DNA of 64,000 nt. Origin: Raineya sp. Its GTDB lineage: Bacteria > Bacteroidota > Bacteroidia > Cytophagales > Thermonemataceae. The notes beneath the pieces were generated by a model. It was not told the origin of the DNA. It did not search any database and saw nothing but the letters and a program-made list of their open reading frames with translations. The position numbers and the translations under genes are program-made. Location of the stretch: positions 248,001 to 312,000 of the forward strand of contig JALONN010000002.1 in the NCBI GenBank assembly GCA_025454915.1, in the 5' to 3' direction. Positions 16,590 to 26,308 of this stretch are shown here, piece by piece; the first letter of the stretch is position 1; each line of letters starts with the position of its first letter.

Positions 16590-18134
16590 TTATGCACCCC
16601 AACCCTCTTTGTCTAAATCTCTGTATCTGATAGCTTCTGCTAAATGTTCTAGTTTAATTTGTTCACTCTCAGCTAAATCGGCGATAGTTCGAGCAACTTT
16701 TAGTATTCTGTCATAGGCTCTTGCAGAAAGTCCTTTTTTCTCCATTGCTACTTTAAGAAGTTGTTTGCCTACATCATCAATAAAACAGATTTCTTTCACT
16801 AACTGAGATGGTATCATAGCATTGGAGTAAATATTTTTCATACCCAATGCTTCAAATCGTTTGGTTTGTATTTCACGGGCTTTTATTACTCGTTCTCTGA
16901 TGACTGCACTACTTTCTGCTTTTTTAGTAGAACTTAACTCATCAAAAGAAACAGGTGTAACTTCTACATGTAAGTCAATTCTATCTAAAAGAGGTCCACT
17001 CACTTTATTCAAATATTTTTGAACAGTACCTGGAGGGCAAACACATTCTTTTTCAGGATGGTTATAATACCCACAGGGGCAAGGGTTCATAGAAGCGATG
17101 AGCATAAAGTTTGCTGGAAAATCTACCGAAACTTTAGCTCTAGAAATACTAACAAGTCTTTCTTCTAATGGTTGTCTCATTACTTCTAAGACTGTTCTTT
17201 TAAACTCAGGGAGTTCATCTAAGAATAAAACGCCATTGTGGGCTAAAGAAATTTCACCAGGCTGAGGTATAGCACCACCTCCAACTAATGCCACATCACT
17301 AATTGTATGGTGAGGGGATCTAAAAGGTCTTGTAGAAATCAGAGAAGTTTCTGTACCTAATTTCCCTGCTACGGAATGAATTTTTGTGGTCTCGAGGGCT
17401 TCTTGAAGTGTAAGAGGTGGCAAAATAGTTGCAATACGTTTGGCAAGCATGGTCTTACCTGCTCCTGGAGGTCCAATCATGATAGCATTGTGTCCACCAG
17501 CAGCAGCAATTTCTAAAGCTCGTTTCATGCTTTCTTGCCCCTGAACATCTGCAAAATCAACCTCGTACTTATCTAAATTTTCAGAAAATAATTTTCGTGT
17601 ATCTTTTTGAAGAGGCTCTATTTTACTTTTCCCTGTTAGAAAATCGAGAGCTTCTTCTAATTTCTCTACACCTATTACATCTAAGTTGTTAACAATTGCA
17701 GCTTCAGAAGCATTTTCTTTTGGTAAAATGAAACCTTTATAGCCTTGCTTACGAGTTTCAATGGCAATAGGTAAAACACCTTTAATTGGTCTTAGCAGTC
17801 CATCCAAAGAAAGCTCTCCCATAATAATGTACTTGTCTAAATCTTTGGAATGGATTTGTTCGGAAGCTGCTAATAAACCCACAGCAATAGATAAATCATA
17901 GGCTGCTCCTTCTTTACGAATATCGGCGGGAGCGAGATTTACTACAATTTTTTGTCTTGGAAAAAAGTATCCTAGATGTTTAAGAGCAGACTCTACTCTT
18001 TGAGCAGATTCTTTTACAGCATTGTCGGGCAAACCTACCATAAATAAACCCTGTCCTTGCCCTACATTTACCTCAATCGTAATAGGAAAAGCATTGACTC
18101 CATATACGGCACTACCAAAAACTTTTGCAAGCAT
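16590..18134 (-). CDS. comM: YifB/ComM family Mg-chelatase-like AAA+ ATPase
   Basis: 514 residues. The N-terminal ChlI-like domain includes VNVGQGQGLFMVGLPDNAVKES (about residues 22-43). A central AAA+ domain has Walker A GPPGAGKTMLAKR and Walker B LFLDELPEF. The C-terminal Mg_chelatase domain contains a Cys-rich NPCPCGYY with CVCPPG. ComM is a hexameric helicase that aids branch migration during natural transformation in Gram-negative bacteria. It is full length and 21 nt after pfkA in the same direction. Competence in this organism is not otherwise evidenced here. Confidence 0.93.
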   Translation of the reverse strand: MLAKVFGSAVYGVNAFPITIEVNVGQGQGLFMVGLPDNAVKESAQRVESALKHLGYFFPRQKIVVNLAPADIRKEGAAYDLSIAVGLLAASEQIHSKDLDKYIIMGELSLDGLLRPIKGVLPIAIETRKQGYKGFILPKENASEAAIVNNLDVIGVEKLEEALDFLTGKSKIEPLQKDTRKLFSENLDKYEVDFADVQGQESMKRALEIAAAGGHNAIMIGPPGAGKTMLAKRIATILPPLTLQEALETTKIHSVAGKLGTETSLISTRPFRSPHHTISDVALVGGGAIPQPGEISLAHNGVLFLDELPEFKRTVLEVMRQPLEERLVSISRAKVSVDFPANFMLIASMNPCPCGYYNHPEKECVCPPGTVQKYLNKVSGPLLDRIDLHVEVTPVSFDELSSTKKAESSAVIRERVIKAREIQTKRFEALGMKNIYSNAMIPSQLVKEICFIDDVGKQLLKVAMEKKGLSARAYDRILKVARTIADLAESEQIKLEHLAEAIRYRDLDKEGWGA

Positions 18135-18155
18135 GTTATATTTCTCGTTTATATA

Positions 18156-19130
18156 TTAGATACTCAGTATTTTCACCATTTCTATCATTTCTTGACTAAT
18201 CGGTTTATCTTTTTGGAAAGTGTCTTCAAAAGGAGTAAAAACAATCTGGTCATTGATTACACCTGCCATTACATTTTTATATCCAGCCAAAAGTCCATCG
18301 ACTGCAGCTAAACCCAAACGGCTAGCTAAAATTCTGTCTCTGGCTGTTGGTGAACCACCTCTTTGAATATGTCCTAATGTACTGACACGAATATCAAATT
18401 GGTTGGGTAATAATGTTTTTATTTTTTCTGCAACTTCTTGAGCATTTCCTTCTTCATCTCCTTCTGCTACAACAATGATAGAAGAGGTTTTAGACCTGTT
18501 CCAACCTGCTTGCAAAATAGATGCCACTTCATCAGAGTCCATTAAAGTTTCTGGAACCATTACAATTTCTGCTCCTCCAGCTATACCACAAGCAATGGCA
18601 ATATATCCTGAATCTCTGCCCATTACCTCAATAAAAAATACTCTGTCATGTGAGTCAGCAGTATCTCTAATTTTATCAATAGCATCTAGGGCTGTATTGA
18701 TGGCTGTATCGTAACCAATTGTATAGTCTGTTCCATACAAATCGTTATCGATTGTACCTGGGCAGCCCACAGTCGGAATACCATATTCTTTGTAAAACTC
18801 AGCTGCTCCTCTGAAAGTACCATCACCTCCAATAGCCACAATGCCTTCTATCCCAAGTTTTTGAATGTTCTCAAAAGCTTTTTTTCTGCCTTCTGGAGTC
18901 ATAAAGTCTTTACTACGGGCAGACTTTAAAATGGTTCCGCCTTTCTGAATGGTATTACTTACAGAATGTGATTGTAGGGGAATTATATTCCCTTGTATCA
19001 TTCCATTATATCCTCTGATTATTCCAAAGACTTCCAAGCCTTTATAAATGCCTCCTCGTACCACAGCCCTTACACAAGCATTCATTCCTGGGGAGTCTCC
19101 TCCAGAAGTAAAAACAGCTATTTTTTTCAT
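18156..19130 (-). CDS. pfkA: ATP-dependent 6-phosphofructokinase
   Basis: 324 residues, standard bacterial PfkA size. It converts fructose 6-phosphate to the 1,6-bisphosphate in glycolysis. The ATP loop is GGDSPGMNA (10-18) and GGDGTFRGA is at 101-109. The catalytic PGTIDND is at 124-130; glycine after the proline (PGT, not PKT) marks the ATP- rather than PPi-dependent type. MGRDSGYIA follows. It lies 5 nt downstream of an acyl-CoA synthetase gene, probably in the same transcript. Confidence 0.97.
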   Translation of the reverse strand: MKKIAVFTSGGDSPGMNACVRAVVRGGIYKGLEVFGIIRGYNGMIQGNIIPLQSHSVSNTIQKGGTILKSARSKDFMTPEGRKKAFENIQKLGIEGIVAIGGDGTFRGAAEFYKEYGIPTVGCPGTIDNDLYGTDYTIGYDTAINTALDAIDKIRDTADSHDRVFFIEVMGRDSGYIAIACGIAGGAEIVMVPETLMDSDEVASILQAGWNRSKTSSIIVVAEGDEEGNAQEVAEKIKTLLPNQFDIRVSTLGHIQRGGSPTARDRILASRLGLAAVDGLLAGYKNVMAGVINDQIVFTPFEDTFQKDKPISQEMIEMVKILSI

Positions 19131-19135
19131 AAGTC

Positions 19136-20923
19136 TCAGATGCTTAAAGTGGCTTCTTCTTGGTAAATATGATTGATATAAGTTTGGTATTTTGTAAGAA
19201 TATTTTTTCTTTTAAGTTTGAGTGTAGGTGTTAATTCACCACCCTCAATACTCCAAACGGAAGGTAATATTACAAATTTTTTAAGTTTCTCATATTGAGC
19301 CAGTCCATGATTTACCTCGTTGATTTCATCTTGGTATAATGATATAACTTGAGGGTTATTCACCATTTCTTCTAGTGTAGTATAAACAATGTTATTCTCG
19401 AGACACCAATTTTTAAGTTCTTGTTCCATAGGAGCTATCAAGACGGCAGGATATTTTTGATTTTCTCCAATAACCATTGCCTGTTCAATAAACAAAGATA
19501 ATTTTAACTGATTTTCAATGTGTTGAGGAGCTATATATTTTCCACCAGAAGTTTTGAATATTTCTTTCTTTCTATCTGTAATTTTCAGATACTTCCCCTG
19601 CACAAACTCTCCAATATCTCCTGTTTTTAGCCAACCGTCTTCTGTGAAGGTTTCTGCTGTTTTTTCAGGCTGTTTGTAATAGCCTTTCATTACATTATCT
19701 CCTTTTACAAGGATTTCACCATCTTCAGCAATTTTTACTTGTACACCTTCTACTACTTTTCCAACAGTACCTATACAATAGTCTTCTTTTGCAGGCATAC
19801 CTGCTGTAATCACAGGAGAGGTTTCTGTCATGCCATACCCTTCTAAAACAGGAATACAAGCTCCCCAGAAAATACGAGCCAGTTTTGGATTGAGGGCAGC
19901 ACTACCACAAATAACATATTTTACATTTCCTCCTAAAGCCTCTCGCCATTTATCAAATACTAGATTATTGGCAAGACTAAGCTGGATATTATACATTAAA
20001 CCTTTATTTTCCTGAGTATCATACTCTTGTGCTAAATCTAATGCCCAATGAAACATTTTTTGAGCAACAGGTGAGAGTTCACGAGCCTTACCCAAAATTT
20101 TCTCATAAACTTTCTCTAAAATTCTAGGAACGGCTGTAAACACATGAGGCTGAACTTCTTTCATGTTTTCACCTATAGTATCCATATTTTCAGCATAATA
20201 AATAGAAATGCCTTTATAGATATATGCATTGGTTACAGTACGTTCAAAAATATGACACATGGGTAAAAAACTCAAGGCAATGTGTTCTTCCCCAAGAACC
20301 AGACTACTAATGGCAGCTTTGATATTGCTTACAACATTTCTGTGAGAAAGCATCACCCCTTTTGGCGTGCCAGTAGTCCCTGAGGTATAGATGATTGTAA
20401 ATAAATCTTCTGGATAAATAGCTTTTTTAATAGGTTCAAGGCTTTTTACATTTTCCTGACTACCTAAATCATTAACAATTTTCCAATGTTGAGCATTAAC
20501 TATTTTATCAAAAGTATAAATTTTATCGGGAGTTAATTCGGGGATATTCTTAACAGCCTTAACAACTTTGTCATAAATTTCTTGAGTACCAGCAAAAACT
20601 ATTTTTGTTTCAGAATCTTTTAAAATATATTCATAATCTTCAGATGTGATGGTTGGGTACATGGGTACACTGACAGCACCAATCTGTTGGATACCAAAAT
20701 CCACAAAATTCCATTCTGGTCGATTGGGAGAGATAATGGCAACTTTATCATCTTTTTTTATACCTAGTTTTTTTAATCCTAAAGAAACTCTATTGGCTGC
20801 ATCAATAAAATCTTGTGTACTGTAAGTTGTCCATCCTCCATACTCCTTTACTGCTAAAGCATCTCTCTTTGGAAAATGATAACTTTGGTATTCCAATAAG
20901 TCAAAAACGCGTGTAACTTCCAT
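19136..20923 (-). CDS. fadD: Long-chain acyl-CoA synthetase (AMP-forming)
   Basis: 595 residues. It activates fatty acids to acyl-CoA through an acyl-adenylate. The AMP-binding P-loop TIIYTSGTTGTPKGVMLS is about 177-194; GYGMTETSP, LKTGDIGEF and TDRKKEIFKTSGGKYI follow in the expected order, and the C-terminal LTPTLKLKR carries the catalytic lysine. Architecture resembles the FAA1/FAD15-type synthetases. It heads a run with pfkA and comM. It could feed the beta-oxidation operon at 6.9-10.6 kb. Confidence 0.93.
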   Translation of the reverse strand: MEVTRVFDLLEYQSYHFPKRDALAVKEYGGWTTYSTQDFIDAANRVSLGLKKLGIKKDDKVAIISPNRPEWNFVDFGIQQIGAVSVPMYPTITSEDYEYILKDSETKIVFAGTQEIYDKVVKAVKNIPELTPDKIYTFDKIVNAQHWKIVNDLGSQENVKSLEPIKKAIYPEDLFTIIYTSGTTGTPKGVMLSHRNVVSNIKAAISSLVLGEEHIALSFLPMCHIFERTVTNAYIYKGISIYYAENMDTIGENMKEVQPHVFTAVPRILEKVYEKILGKARELSPVAQKMFHWALDLAQEYDTQENKGLMYNIQLSLANNLVFDKWREALGGNVKYVICGSAALNPKLARIFWGACIPVLEGYGMTETSPVITAGMPAKEDYCIGTVGKVVEGVQVKIAEDGEILVKGDNVMKGYYKQPEKTAETFTEDGWLKTGDIGEFVQGKYLKITDRKKEIFKTSGGKYIAPQHIENQLKLSLFIEQAMVIGENQKYPAVLIAPMEQELKNWCLENNIVYTTLEEMVNNPQVISLYQDEINEVNHGLAQYEKLKKFVILPSVWSIEGGELTPTLKLKRKNILTKYQTYINHIYQEEATLSI

Positions 20924-21140
20924 ATTTTTAAGGGTATTTTTGTTTTCTAGAAAAAAATCATTTTGCTAATATAACTAAAAATATTTTTGAAAGGAATAAA
21001 ATACCAATATTTATCCATACAGATAACTTGGCTTTTTTTTACAAATTCATTAAAATTACCACCAATAAATAACTTTTCTTGAATCTATTTGGTTATTTAT
21101 AAAACAGATTAATTTATTTTTCAATTAAACTTTTAAATCT

Positions 21141-21749
21141 ATGGCATTTACACAAGCCCCATTAACTTATGCAGAAAATGCTTTAGAGCCTCATATTGAT
21201 GCTCAAACAATGAATATCCACTATAGTAAACATCATGTGGCTTACATTACAAATCTCAATAATGCAGTGGCTGGTACGGATGCAGAAAACTTAAGTATTG
21301 AAGAAATTTGTAAAAATATCAGTAAATACTCTCCTGCTGTACGCAACAATGGTGGAGGTCACTTCAACCATACACTTTTTTGGGAAATTATGGGTCCTAA
21401 TGCTGGTGGAGTACCTACAGGTGATTTAGGAGATGCAATTACTAAAAAGTTTGGTTCTTTTGATGCTTTTAAAGAAGAGTTTTCAAAAGCTGCGATGACT
21501 CGCTTTGGCTCTGGTTGGGCTTGGCTTTGTGTAGAAAATGGAGAACTAAAAATATGTTCTACTGCTAACCAAGATAACCCTTTGATGGATATTGAGGGTG
21601 TACGTTGTGGAACACCTATTTTGGGTTTGGATGTTTGGGAGCATGCTTATTATCTCAAATATCAAAACCGTAGAGCTGACTACGTAGGCTCATTTTTCAA
21701 TGTAGTAAACTGGAATAAAGTAACAGAATTGTACAAAAAAGCTCTTTAA
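21141..21749 (+). CDS. sodA: Superoxide dismutase, Mn/Fe family
   Basis: 202 residues. It dismutates superoxide in the cytoplasm. Metal ligands are recognisable: His27 in HYSKHH, His77 in [10 protein letters not shown], and the Asp/His pair in [10 protein letters not shown]. The NNGGGHFNH and TANQDNP segments are those of the manganese type rather than the strict iron type, though cambialistic enzymes exist. No signal peptide. It stands alone, preceded by 217 bp in which I see no convincing promoter, and is closed by a strong terminator. Confidence 0.96.
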   Translation: MAFTQAPLTYAENALEPHIDAQTMNIHYSKHHVAYITNLNNAVAGTDAENLSIEEICKNISKYSPAVRNNGGGHFNHTLFWEIMGPNAGGVPTGDLGDAITKKFGSFDAFKEEFSKAAMTRFGSGWAWLCVENGELKICSTANQDNPLMDIEGVRCGTPILGLDVWEHAYYLKYQNRRADYVGSFFNVVNWNKVTELYKKAL

Positions 21750-21753
21750 AAAA

Positions 21754-21781
21754 GAAAAGCCCCAAATTTTTGGGGCTTTTG
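21754..21781. terminator. Bidirectional terminator after sodA
   Basis: AAAAGCCCC and GGGGCTTTT with an AT loop, followed by T's; also placed to stop the reverse-strand PorT-like gene. Confidence 0.85.
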
Positions 21782-21787
21782 TATGAT

Positions 21788-22470
21788 TTAGTCATTATCT
21801 CCAAATAAAAGTGTAGCACTGATACCTACATTGGTATTAAATAATTCTCTACCACTGTTATCAGGACTAATATTGATAAGCCCAGGGCTATAATATACAC
21901 CCAATTGCATATTGCGTAACTCAACACCTGCCGAAACAGTAAGACCCATATCAAAACGGCGAAGATTTACAGGATTTGATAAAGTGAATTCACTTCCCCA
22001 TTTGATAGGGTCTGATGAATCTACAAGAACATTTGTTGTTCCTCCTGTAATAAACTCTGATTTGAAAGTATTTTTCCCAGCTATCCCATAAGCCAAGTAA
22101 GGACCAGCCATACCATAAATTTTTAAGTTTTCTAAGCCAAAACGAACACCTAAAAGTAAAGGCATTTCTATATACAAAGGGCTATTTTTGATGTACCCAA
22201 TAAAGAAGTAATAGATTGTTCTATTTTAGAACCTTTACTATTTATTTGTAAACCTGGTTGAAAAAATAGTACTTTATTGAAACTATAATCTAAAACAACA
22301 CCAACCTGATAGCCAAAAAGCATTTTGGTTTCGTCTGTAAGTCCTGTCCTATCGTCAGGTTTGTTACGCATATCAGCTAATTGTAAACCTCCTTTTACGC
22401 CAAACCTTGTTTGTGCTGAAACAAAAAAACTTGTCAAAAGTAAAGCAAATAAAACACTAATCTTTTTCAT
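21788..22470 (-). pseudogene. PorT-family outer-membrane beta-barrel gene split by a frameshift
   Basis: Translation from the ATG at 22470 gives a signal peptide (MKKISVLFALLL...SAQ), then GVKGGLQLADMR and FFQPGLQINSKG, typical of PorT/OMP_b-brl_2 proteins, but stops after about 90 residues. The continuation (PLYIEMPLLLGVRFG, YGMAGPYLAYG, and on to the C-terminal strand GISATLLFG) is in the -1 frame. Adding one base to the GGG run (CCC at 22196-22198 in forward coordinates) would restore a single protein of about 226 residues with the expected order. I see no slippery heptamer. So this is a one-base deletion in the genome or a sequencing error. An ORF start further upstream at 22605 runs into mdh and is not credible. 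Confidence 0.8.
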
Positions 22471-22523
22471 AAAAAATTGATTTGATGATGAAAACCTCTG
22501 TTTCAAATATAATGCTAAAAATA

Positions 22524-22560
22524 AAAAAATGTCAAAGTTTTTAGGCTCTGACATTTTTTT
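22524..22560 (-). terminator. Terminator after mdh
   Basis: AAAAAATGTCA and TGACATTTTTT separated by 15 nt, between the mdh stop and the PorT-like start on the reverse strand. Confidence 0.7.
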
Positions 22561-22579
22561 GTATCTGAAAATGAATGTA

Positions 22580-23515
22580 TTATAAAGAAAGAGTAGATAA
22601 TACACTGTTCATATTACGAACAGCTTCAGCAGATTTACTGAATAAATCTTGCTCCTCTGTATTTAATTTGAAGTCAATGATTTTTTCCCAGCCATTTTTT
22701 CCAATTACAACAGGAACACCAAGGCAGATATCATTTTGTCCATACTCTCCGTTTAGAGGTACACAAGATGTAATGACTCTTTTTTGGTCTCTTACAATAG
22801 CTTCTACAACACTTGCAGAAGCAGCACCAGGTGCATACCATGCAGATGTACCTAAAAGTTTTGTAAGTGTAGCACCACCTACCATTGTATCTGCTGCAAC
22901 CTGCTTGAGTACATCAGCACTTACAAACTGGCTTACAGGAACACCTTTGTAAGTAGCCAAACGAGTAAGAGGAATCATGGTTGTATCACCATGTCCGCCT
23001 ATTACAACACCCTGAATATCAGCAGGAGAACAGTTAAGAGCTTTTGATAAATAAATTGTAAATCTTGCACTATCCAAAGCCCCTCCCATACCAATAATAC
23101 GGTTTTGAGGCAAACCAGCTACTTTATGAGCCAAATAGGTCATAGTGTCCATTGGGTTTGATACAATCACTAAAATTGCATTAGGAGAGTATTTTACAAC
23201 CTGTTCTACAACACTTTTTACAATGCCTGCATTTACTCCAATCAGTTCTTCACGAGTCATACCTGGTTTACGAGGTACACCAGAAGTAATGACAACTACA
23301 TCAGAATTAGCAGTAAGAGAATAATCGTTTGTAGAAGCAATGAAACGAGTTTGTGAACCAGAAAGCGTACTGGCTTGTAGCATATCCAAAGATTTTCCTT
23401 CGCTTACGCCTTCTTTGATATCAAGTAATACTACTTCATCAACAATTTGACGATATGCAAGTACATCAGCCGTGGTTGCACCTACGTTTCCTGCCCCAAT
23501 TACGGTTGCTTTCAT
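22580..23515 (-). CDS. mdh: Malate dehydrogenase (LDH-like type)
   Basis: 311 residues. It interconverts malate and oxaloacetate with NAD. The Rossmann loop GAGNVGAT is at 7-14, the specificity loop PRKPGMTR at 81-88, Asn120 in VSNPMD, and the catalytic pair Asp148 and His175 (GGHGDT) are all present. The RKPGM loop marks malate rather than lactate specificity. Single gene with its own terminator. A TAAATTTG box on its strand (23563-23570 forward) lies 47 nt upstream. Confidence 0.96.
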   Translation of the reverse strand: MKATVIGAGNVGATTADVLAYRQIVDEVVLLDIKEGVSEGKSLDMLQASTLSGSQTRFIASTNDYSLTANSDVVVITSGVPRKPGMTREELIGVNAGIVKSVVEQVVKYSPNAILVIVSNPMDTMTYLAHKVAGLPQNRIIGMGGALDSARFTIYLSKALNCSPADIQGVVIGGHGDTTMIPLTRLATYKGVPVSQFVSADVLKQVAADTMVGGATLTKLLGTSAWYAPGAASASVVEAIVRDQKRVITSCVPLNGEYGQNDICLGVPVVIGKNGWEKIIDFKLNTEEQDLFSKSAEAVRNMNSVLSTLSL

Positions 23516-23608
23516 AAAAATTTATCTTTTTAGAATTAAAAATTATATTTAAAAATCAGGCACAAATTTAAAAATAAAGCGAAAAGAAACTATAAAAAAA
23601 CAATACTT

Positions 23609-26182
23609 TTAAAAGGTGACTTGTGTGTGTTTAAGAGCTTTTTGGATTCTCTTCTTCTCTTTTGCTTCAATAGGATTGCCTGAAAGATTTAAATAAGTTA
23701 ATTGCTCTAATTTTAATAAGCTATCTGGAATTGTAGATAGTTTATTATTGCCTAAATACAAACCTTCTAGATTTTCTAATAATCCGAGCTCATCAGGTAA
23801 AGACTCTATTTGATTATTCTCCAAAGAAAGATATTGTAAATCTGTCAAATGTTTTATTCCTGCATCAAGTTTTGATATTTTACAATCTGACATATACAAA
23901 TGACTCAGGGAGCTTAAATTATAGATTTCTTGAGGAACCTCCTTCAATACATTATTCTGAAGATACAGATGAACTAACAAAGATAAATTAGAGATACTTT
24001 TTGGTAAAGTTTTTAACATATTGTAAGATAAATCTAAAGTTTGCAGGTTTTCAAGACTGCCAATACCTGCTGGAATACTCCTTAACTTATTTGATTGTAA
24101 ATGTAGATAACGTAAATTTTCTAATTTATGTAAATGATTATCAATTTTTTGTATGTGATTATCAGATAAATAAAGTTCTTGTAAATGAGTCAGCTCAAAT
24201 AATTCTTTTGGTAGCTCTTTAATCTGATTGTTTGATAAATTTAATGTTGTTAGACTCTCAAGAGTTTGAATATCAGGGTTTATTTTTGTTATTTTATTGT
24301 TGTTAGCGTATAAATAAGTTAAACGTTCCATTTTAGTGAAATTTGGCAGCTCAATAAGATGGTTATTACCAATTTGAAAGGTTTCTAAAGAGGTTAAATT
24401 TTCAATTTCTTTGGGTAACTTTTCAATTTTATTGGAGTCTAAAGACAAATAGGTTAAGTTTTCTAAATTGCCTATAGATTTTGGTAACGTTTTTAATCTG
24501 TTGTTATACAGATAAATAGATGTTAAAGAGTCCATATCTCCTATTGAATCAGGCAGTTCGGTTAGAAAATTATTTTCTAGATAAAAGAAACTTATAGAAG
24601 AGAGCTTTCCAATATCTTTAGGTAGTTTCTTAAGCTTATTGCTTCCTAAATTCAGATTCTTGAGGTTATCTAGTAAACAAATGCTTTCAGGTAATTCGGA
24701 GATGTAATTATTAGACAAATAGAGTGAATCAAGGTTTTTTAAATACCCAATATTTTGAGGTAATTTCCTTAAAAGATTACTGTTACAATCAAGGTAAGAA
24801 AGGTTATCTAACTGAGAGATTGTTTCTGGAAGGCTACTGAGTTTGTTATTAGAAATATAAAAATATTGTAAGGCTTTTAAATTACCAATATTTTCAGGTA
24901 AGCTGGAGAGCTGATTTGAATTTATATCTAAGGTTTGCAGCTTATAGTTTTCTGGAAAATCGTTGGCAATTTCTTTTATCTTATTGTTAGATATATATAT
25001 TGTTTGAAGTCCTCCATTTTTTAGAATATTCGCATCAAAACGACTGATTTTATTATTACTACTATATAATGTATATAATAAAGATAACTGATCTATATTT
25101 TTAGGTAAGGAAGTAATTTTATTGTTTGAAATATCTAAATATTGTAAAGAAGAAAGACCACTAATATCCTCTGTAAGCTGAGTCAAATAGTTATTGCCTA
25201 AATAAAGATTTTGAAGGGTACTAATTTTAAATAAACTTTCTGGTAATTCTCGAATACAATTATCACTAAATCCAAAGGTTGTAAGAGGCAATTTTTTAAA
25301 AATATCAGGAATGATTACAATTTTATTTCTACTAGCATTTAAAATTTGTAACTGAGACATTTTCTCAAACTCTTTAGGAATTTCTACTAATAAATTGTCA
25401 TCCAATGTAATAGAGGTGAGCTTTTTTAAACTGGTTACACTTGCAGATATTTCTTTAATTCGATTACCAGATAAATAGAGATAACTTAATTCTTGTAAAT
25501 CTTTAATTTCATCATTAATATGATCTAATCTGTTATGAGAAAGATCTAAATTTGTAAGATTTTGCCAATAACCAATATTTTTAGGTATTTCTTTGATTTG
25601 ATTATTGCTTGCATAGAAACTTTGAACCTTATAATTAACAACTGGAATATTAAATTCTTTAATTTTATTATTCCCAATGCTAATATATGAGACATTTGTT
25701 ACCTTTTTTAAAATCTTATTGAAATCTTGAATTTGCTTATTATCAACATATAAACTATCAATCCAATCAGCTTCAATAATTTCATCATATTTTTCTAAAC
25801 AATGAAGGGTATAATTATCATCACCAAGTCTGTGTGTTTTCTGAAAAAAAAACGATTTATCTTGAATACTTGGATGTGATATAATTTCTGTTAATACTTT
25901 AGTGTTTTCTTGTGTATAGTACCCCGTAATATGCTCTCTTCTTATTTTGGAAGCAATTTGATTGAGAGACTTTGGAGCATATTTCTCGAAAAAAGTATGA
26001 GATTTTTCTGTAATGGTTTCGTCAAGACCTGCATATTCATCTTGTAGAAATGCATAATAAATAAGCGGAGTCAAAAATTTCTCATCAAAAGTAAAGTTTT
26101 CTAGTAGCTCCAACGCTAAAAGAATGTTTGCTTCATCATCACTTTCAAGAAAATTATATAAACGTTGAAGTTCTTCTTGCAT
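23609..26182 (-). CDS. Leucine-rich repeat protein, 30 repeats
   Basis: 857 residues. After an alpha-helical N-terminal region of about 150 residues (Leu/Glu/Tyr-rich, no recognised domain) come about 30 tandem repeats of 22-24 residues with the pattern LxxLxLxxNxIxxLPxxIxxL, the bacterial/plant-intracellular type. I counted 30 NxL/I-type repeat centres. The repeats run to the C-terminus, ending in GNPIEAKEKKR. There is no signal peptide or membrane segment, so it should be cytoplasmic and act as a protein-binding scaffold; no kinase, GTPase or ligase domain is fused. The gene stands alone on the reverse strand between mdh and HMG-CoA reductase. Confidence 0.9.
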   Translation of the reverse strand: MQEELQRLYNFLESDDEANILLALELLENFTFDEKFLTPLIYYAFLQDEYAGLDETITEKSHTFFEKYAPKSLNQIASKIRREHITGYYTQENTKVLTEIISHPSIQDKSFFFQKTHRLGDDNYTLHCLEKYDEIIEADWIDSLYVDNKQIQDFNKILKKVTNVSYISIGNNKIKEFNIPVVNYKVQSFYASNNQIKEIPKNIGYWQNLTNLDLSHNRLDHINDEIKDLQELSYLYLSGNRIKEISASVTSLKKLTSITLDDNLLVEIPKEFEKMSQLQILNASRNKIVIIPDIFKKLPLTTFGFSDNCIRELPESLFKISTLQNLYLGNNYLTQLTEDISGLSSLQYLDISNNKITSLPKNIDQLSLLYTLYSSNNKISRFDANILKNGGLQTIYISNNKIKEIANDFPENYKLQTLDINSNQLSSLPENIGNLKALQYFYISNNKLSSLPETISQLDNLSYLDCNSNLLRKLPQNIGYLKNLDSLYLSNNYISELPESICLLDNLKNLNLGSNKLKKLPKDIGKLSSISFFYLENNFLTELPDSIGDMDSLTSIYLYNNRLKTLPKSIGNLENLTYLSLDSNKIEKLPKEIENLTSLETFQIGNNHLIELPNFTKMERLTYLYANNNKITKINPDIQTLESLTTLNLSNNQIKELPKELFELTHLQELYLSDNHIQKIDNHLHKLENLRYLHLQSNKLRSIPAGIGSLENLQTLDLSYNMLKTLPKSISNLSLLVHLYLQNNVLKEVPQEIYNLSSLSHLYMSDCKISKLDAGIKHLTDLQYLSLENNQIESLPDELGLLENLEGLYLGNNKLSTIPDSLLKLEQLTYLNLSGNPIEAKEKKRIQKALKHTQVTF

Positions 26183-26308
26183 AAAATTTTACGGTTATTT
26201 TCTGATTGGAAAATATAAAAGTTTTATGAAAAAATTTGCTTTTTCTACGAAATTCTTTATTATGCGTATCTAAAAATATATTCTTTTCACTCATTAAAGC
26301 ACAATCGT

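Noticed and set aside
20990..21040. Possible DnaA box (TTATCCATA) upstream of sodA
   Set aside because: A single copy with one mismatch and no cluster; not enough for an origin.
21788..22470. Programmed -1 frameshifting in the PorT-like gene
   Set aside because: No X-XXY-YYZ slippery site or downstream structure was seen at the break; a lost base explains it better.
22168..22605. Longer start for the PorT-like gene at 22605
   Set aside because: It would overlap mdh and run through its terminator; the signal peptide starts at 22470.
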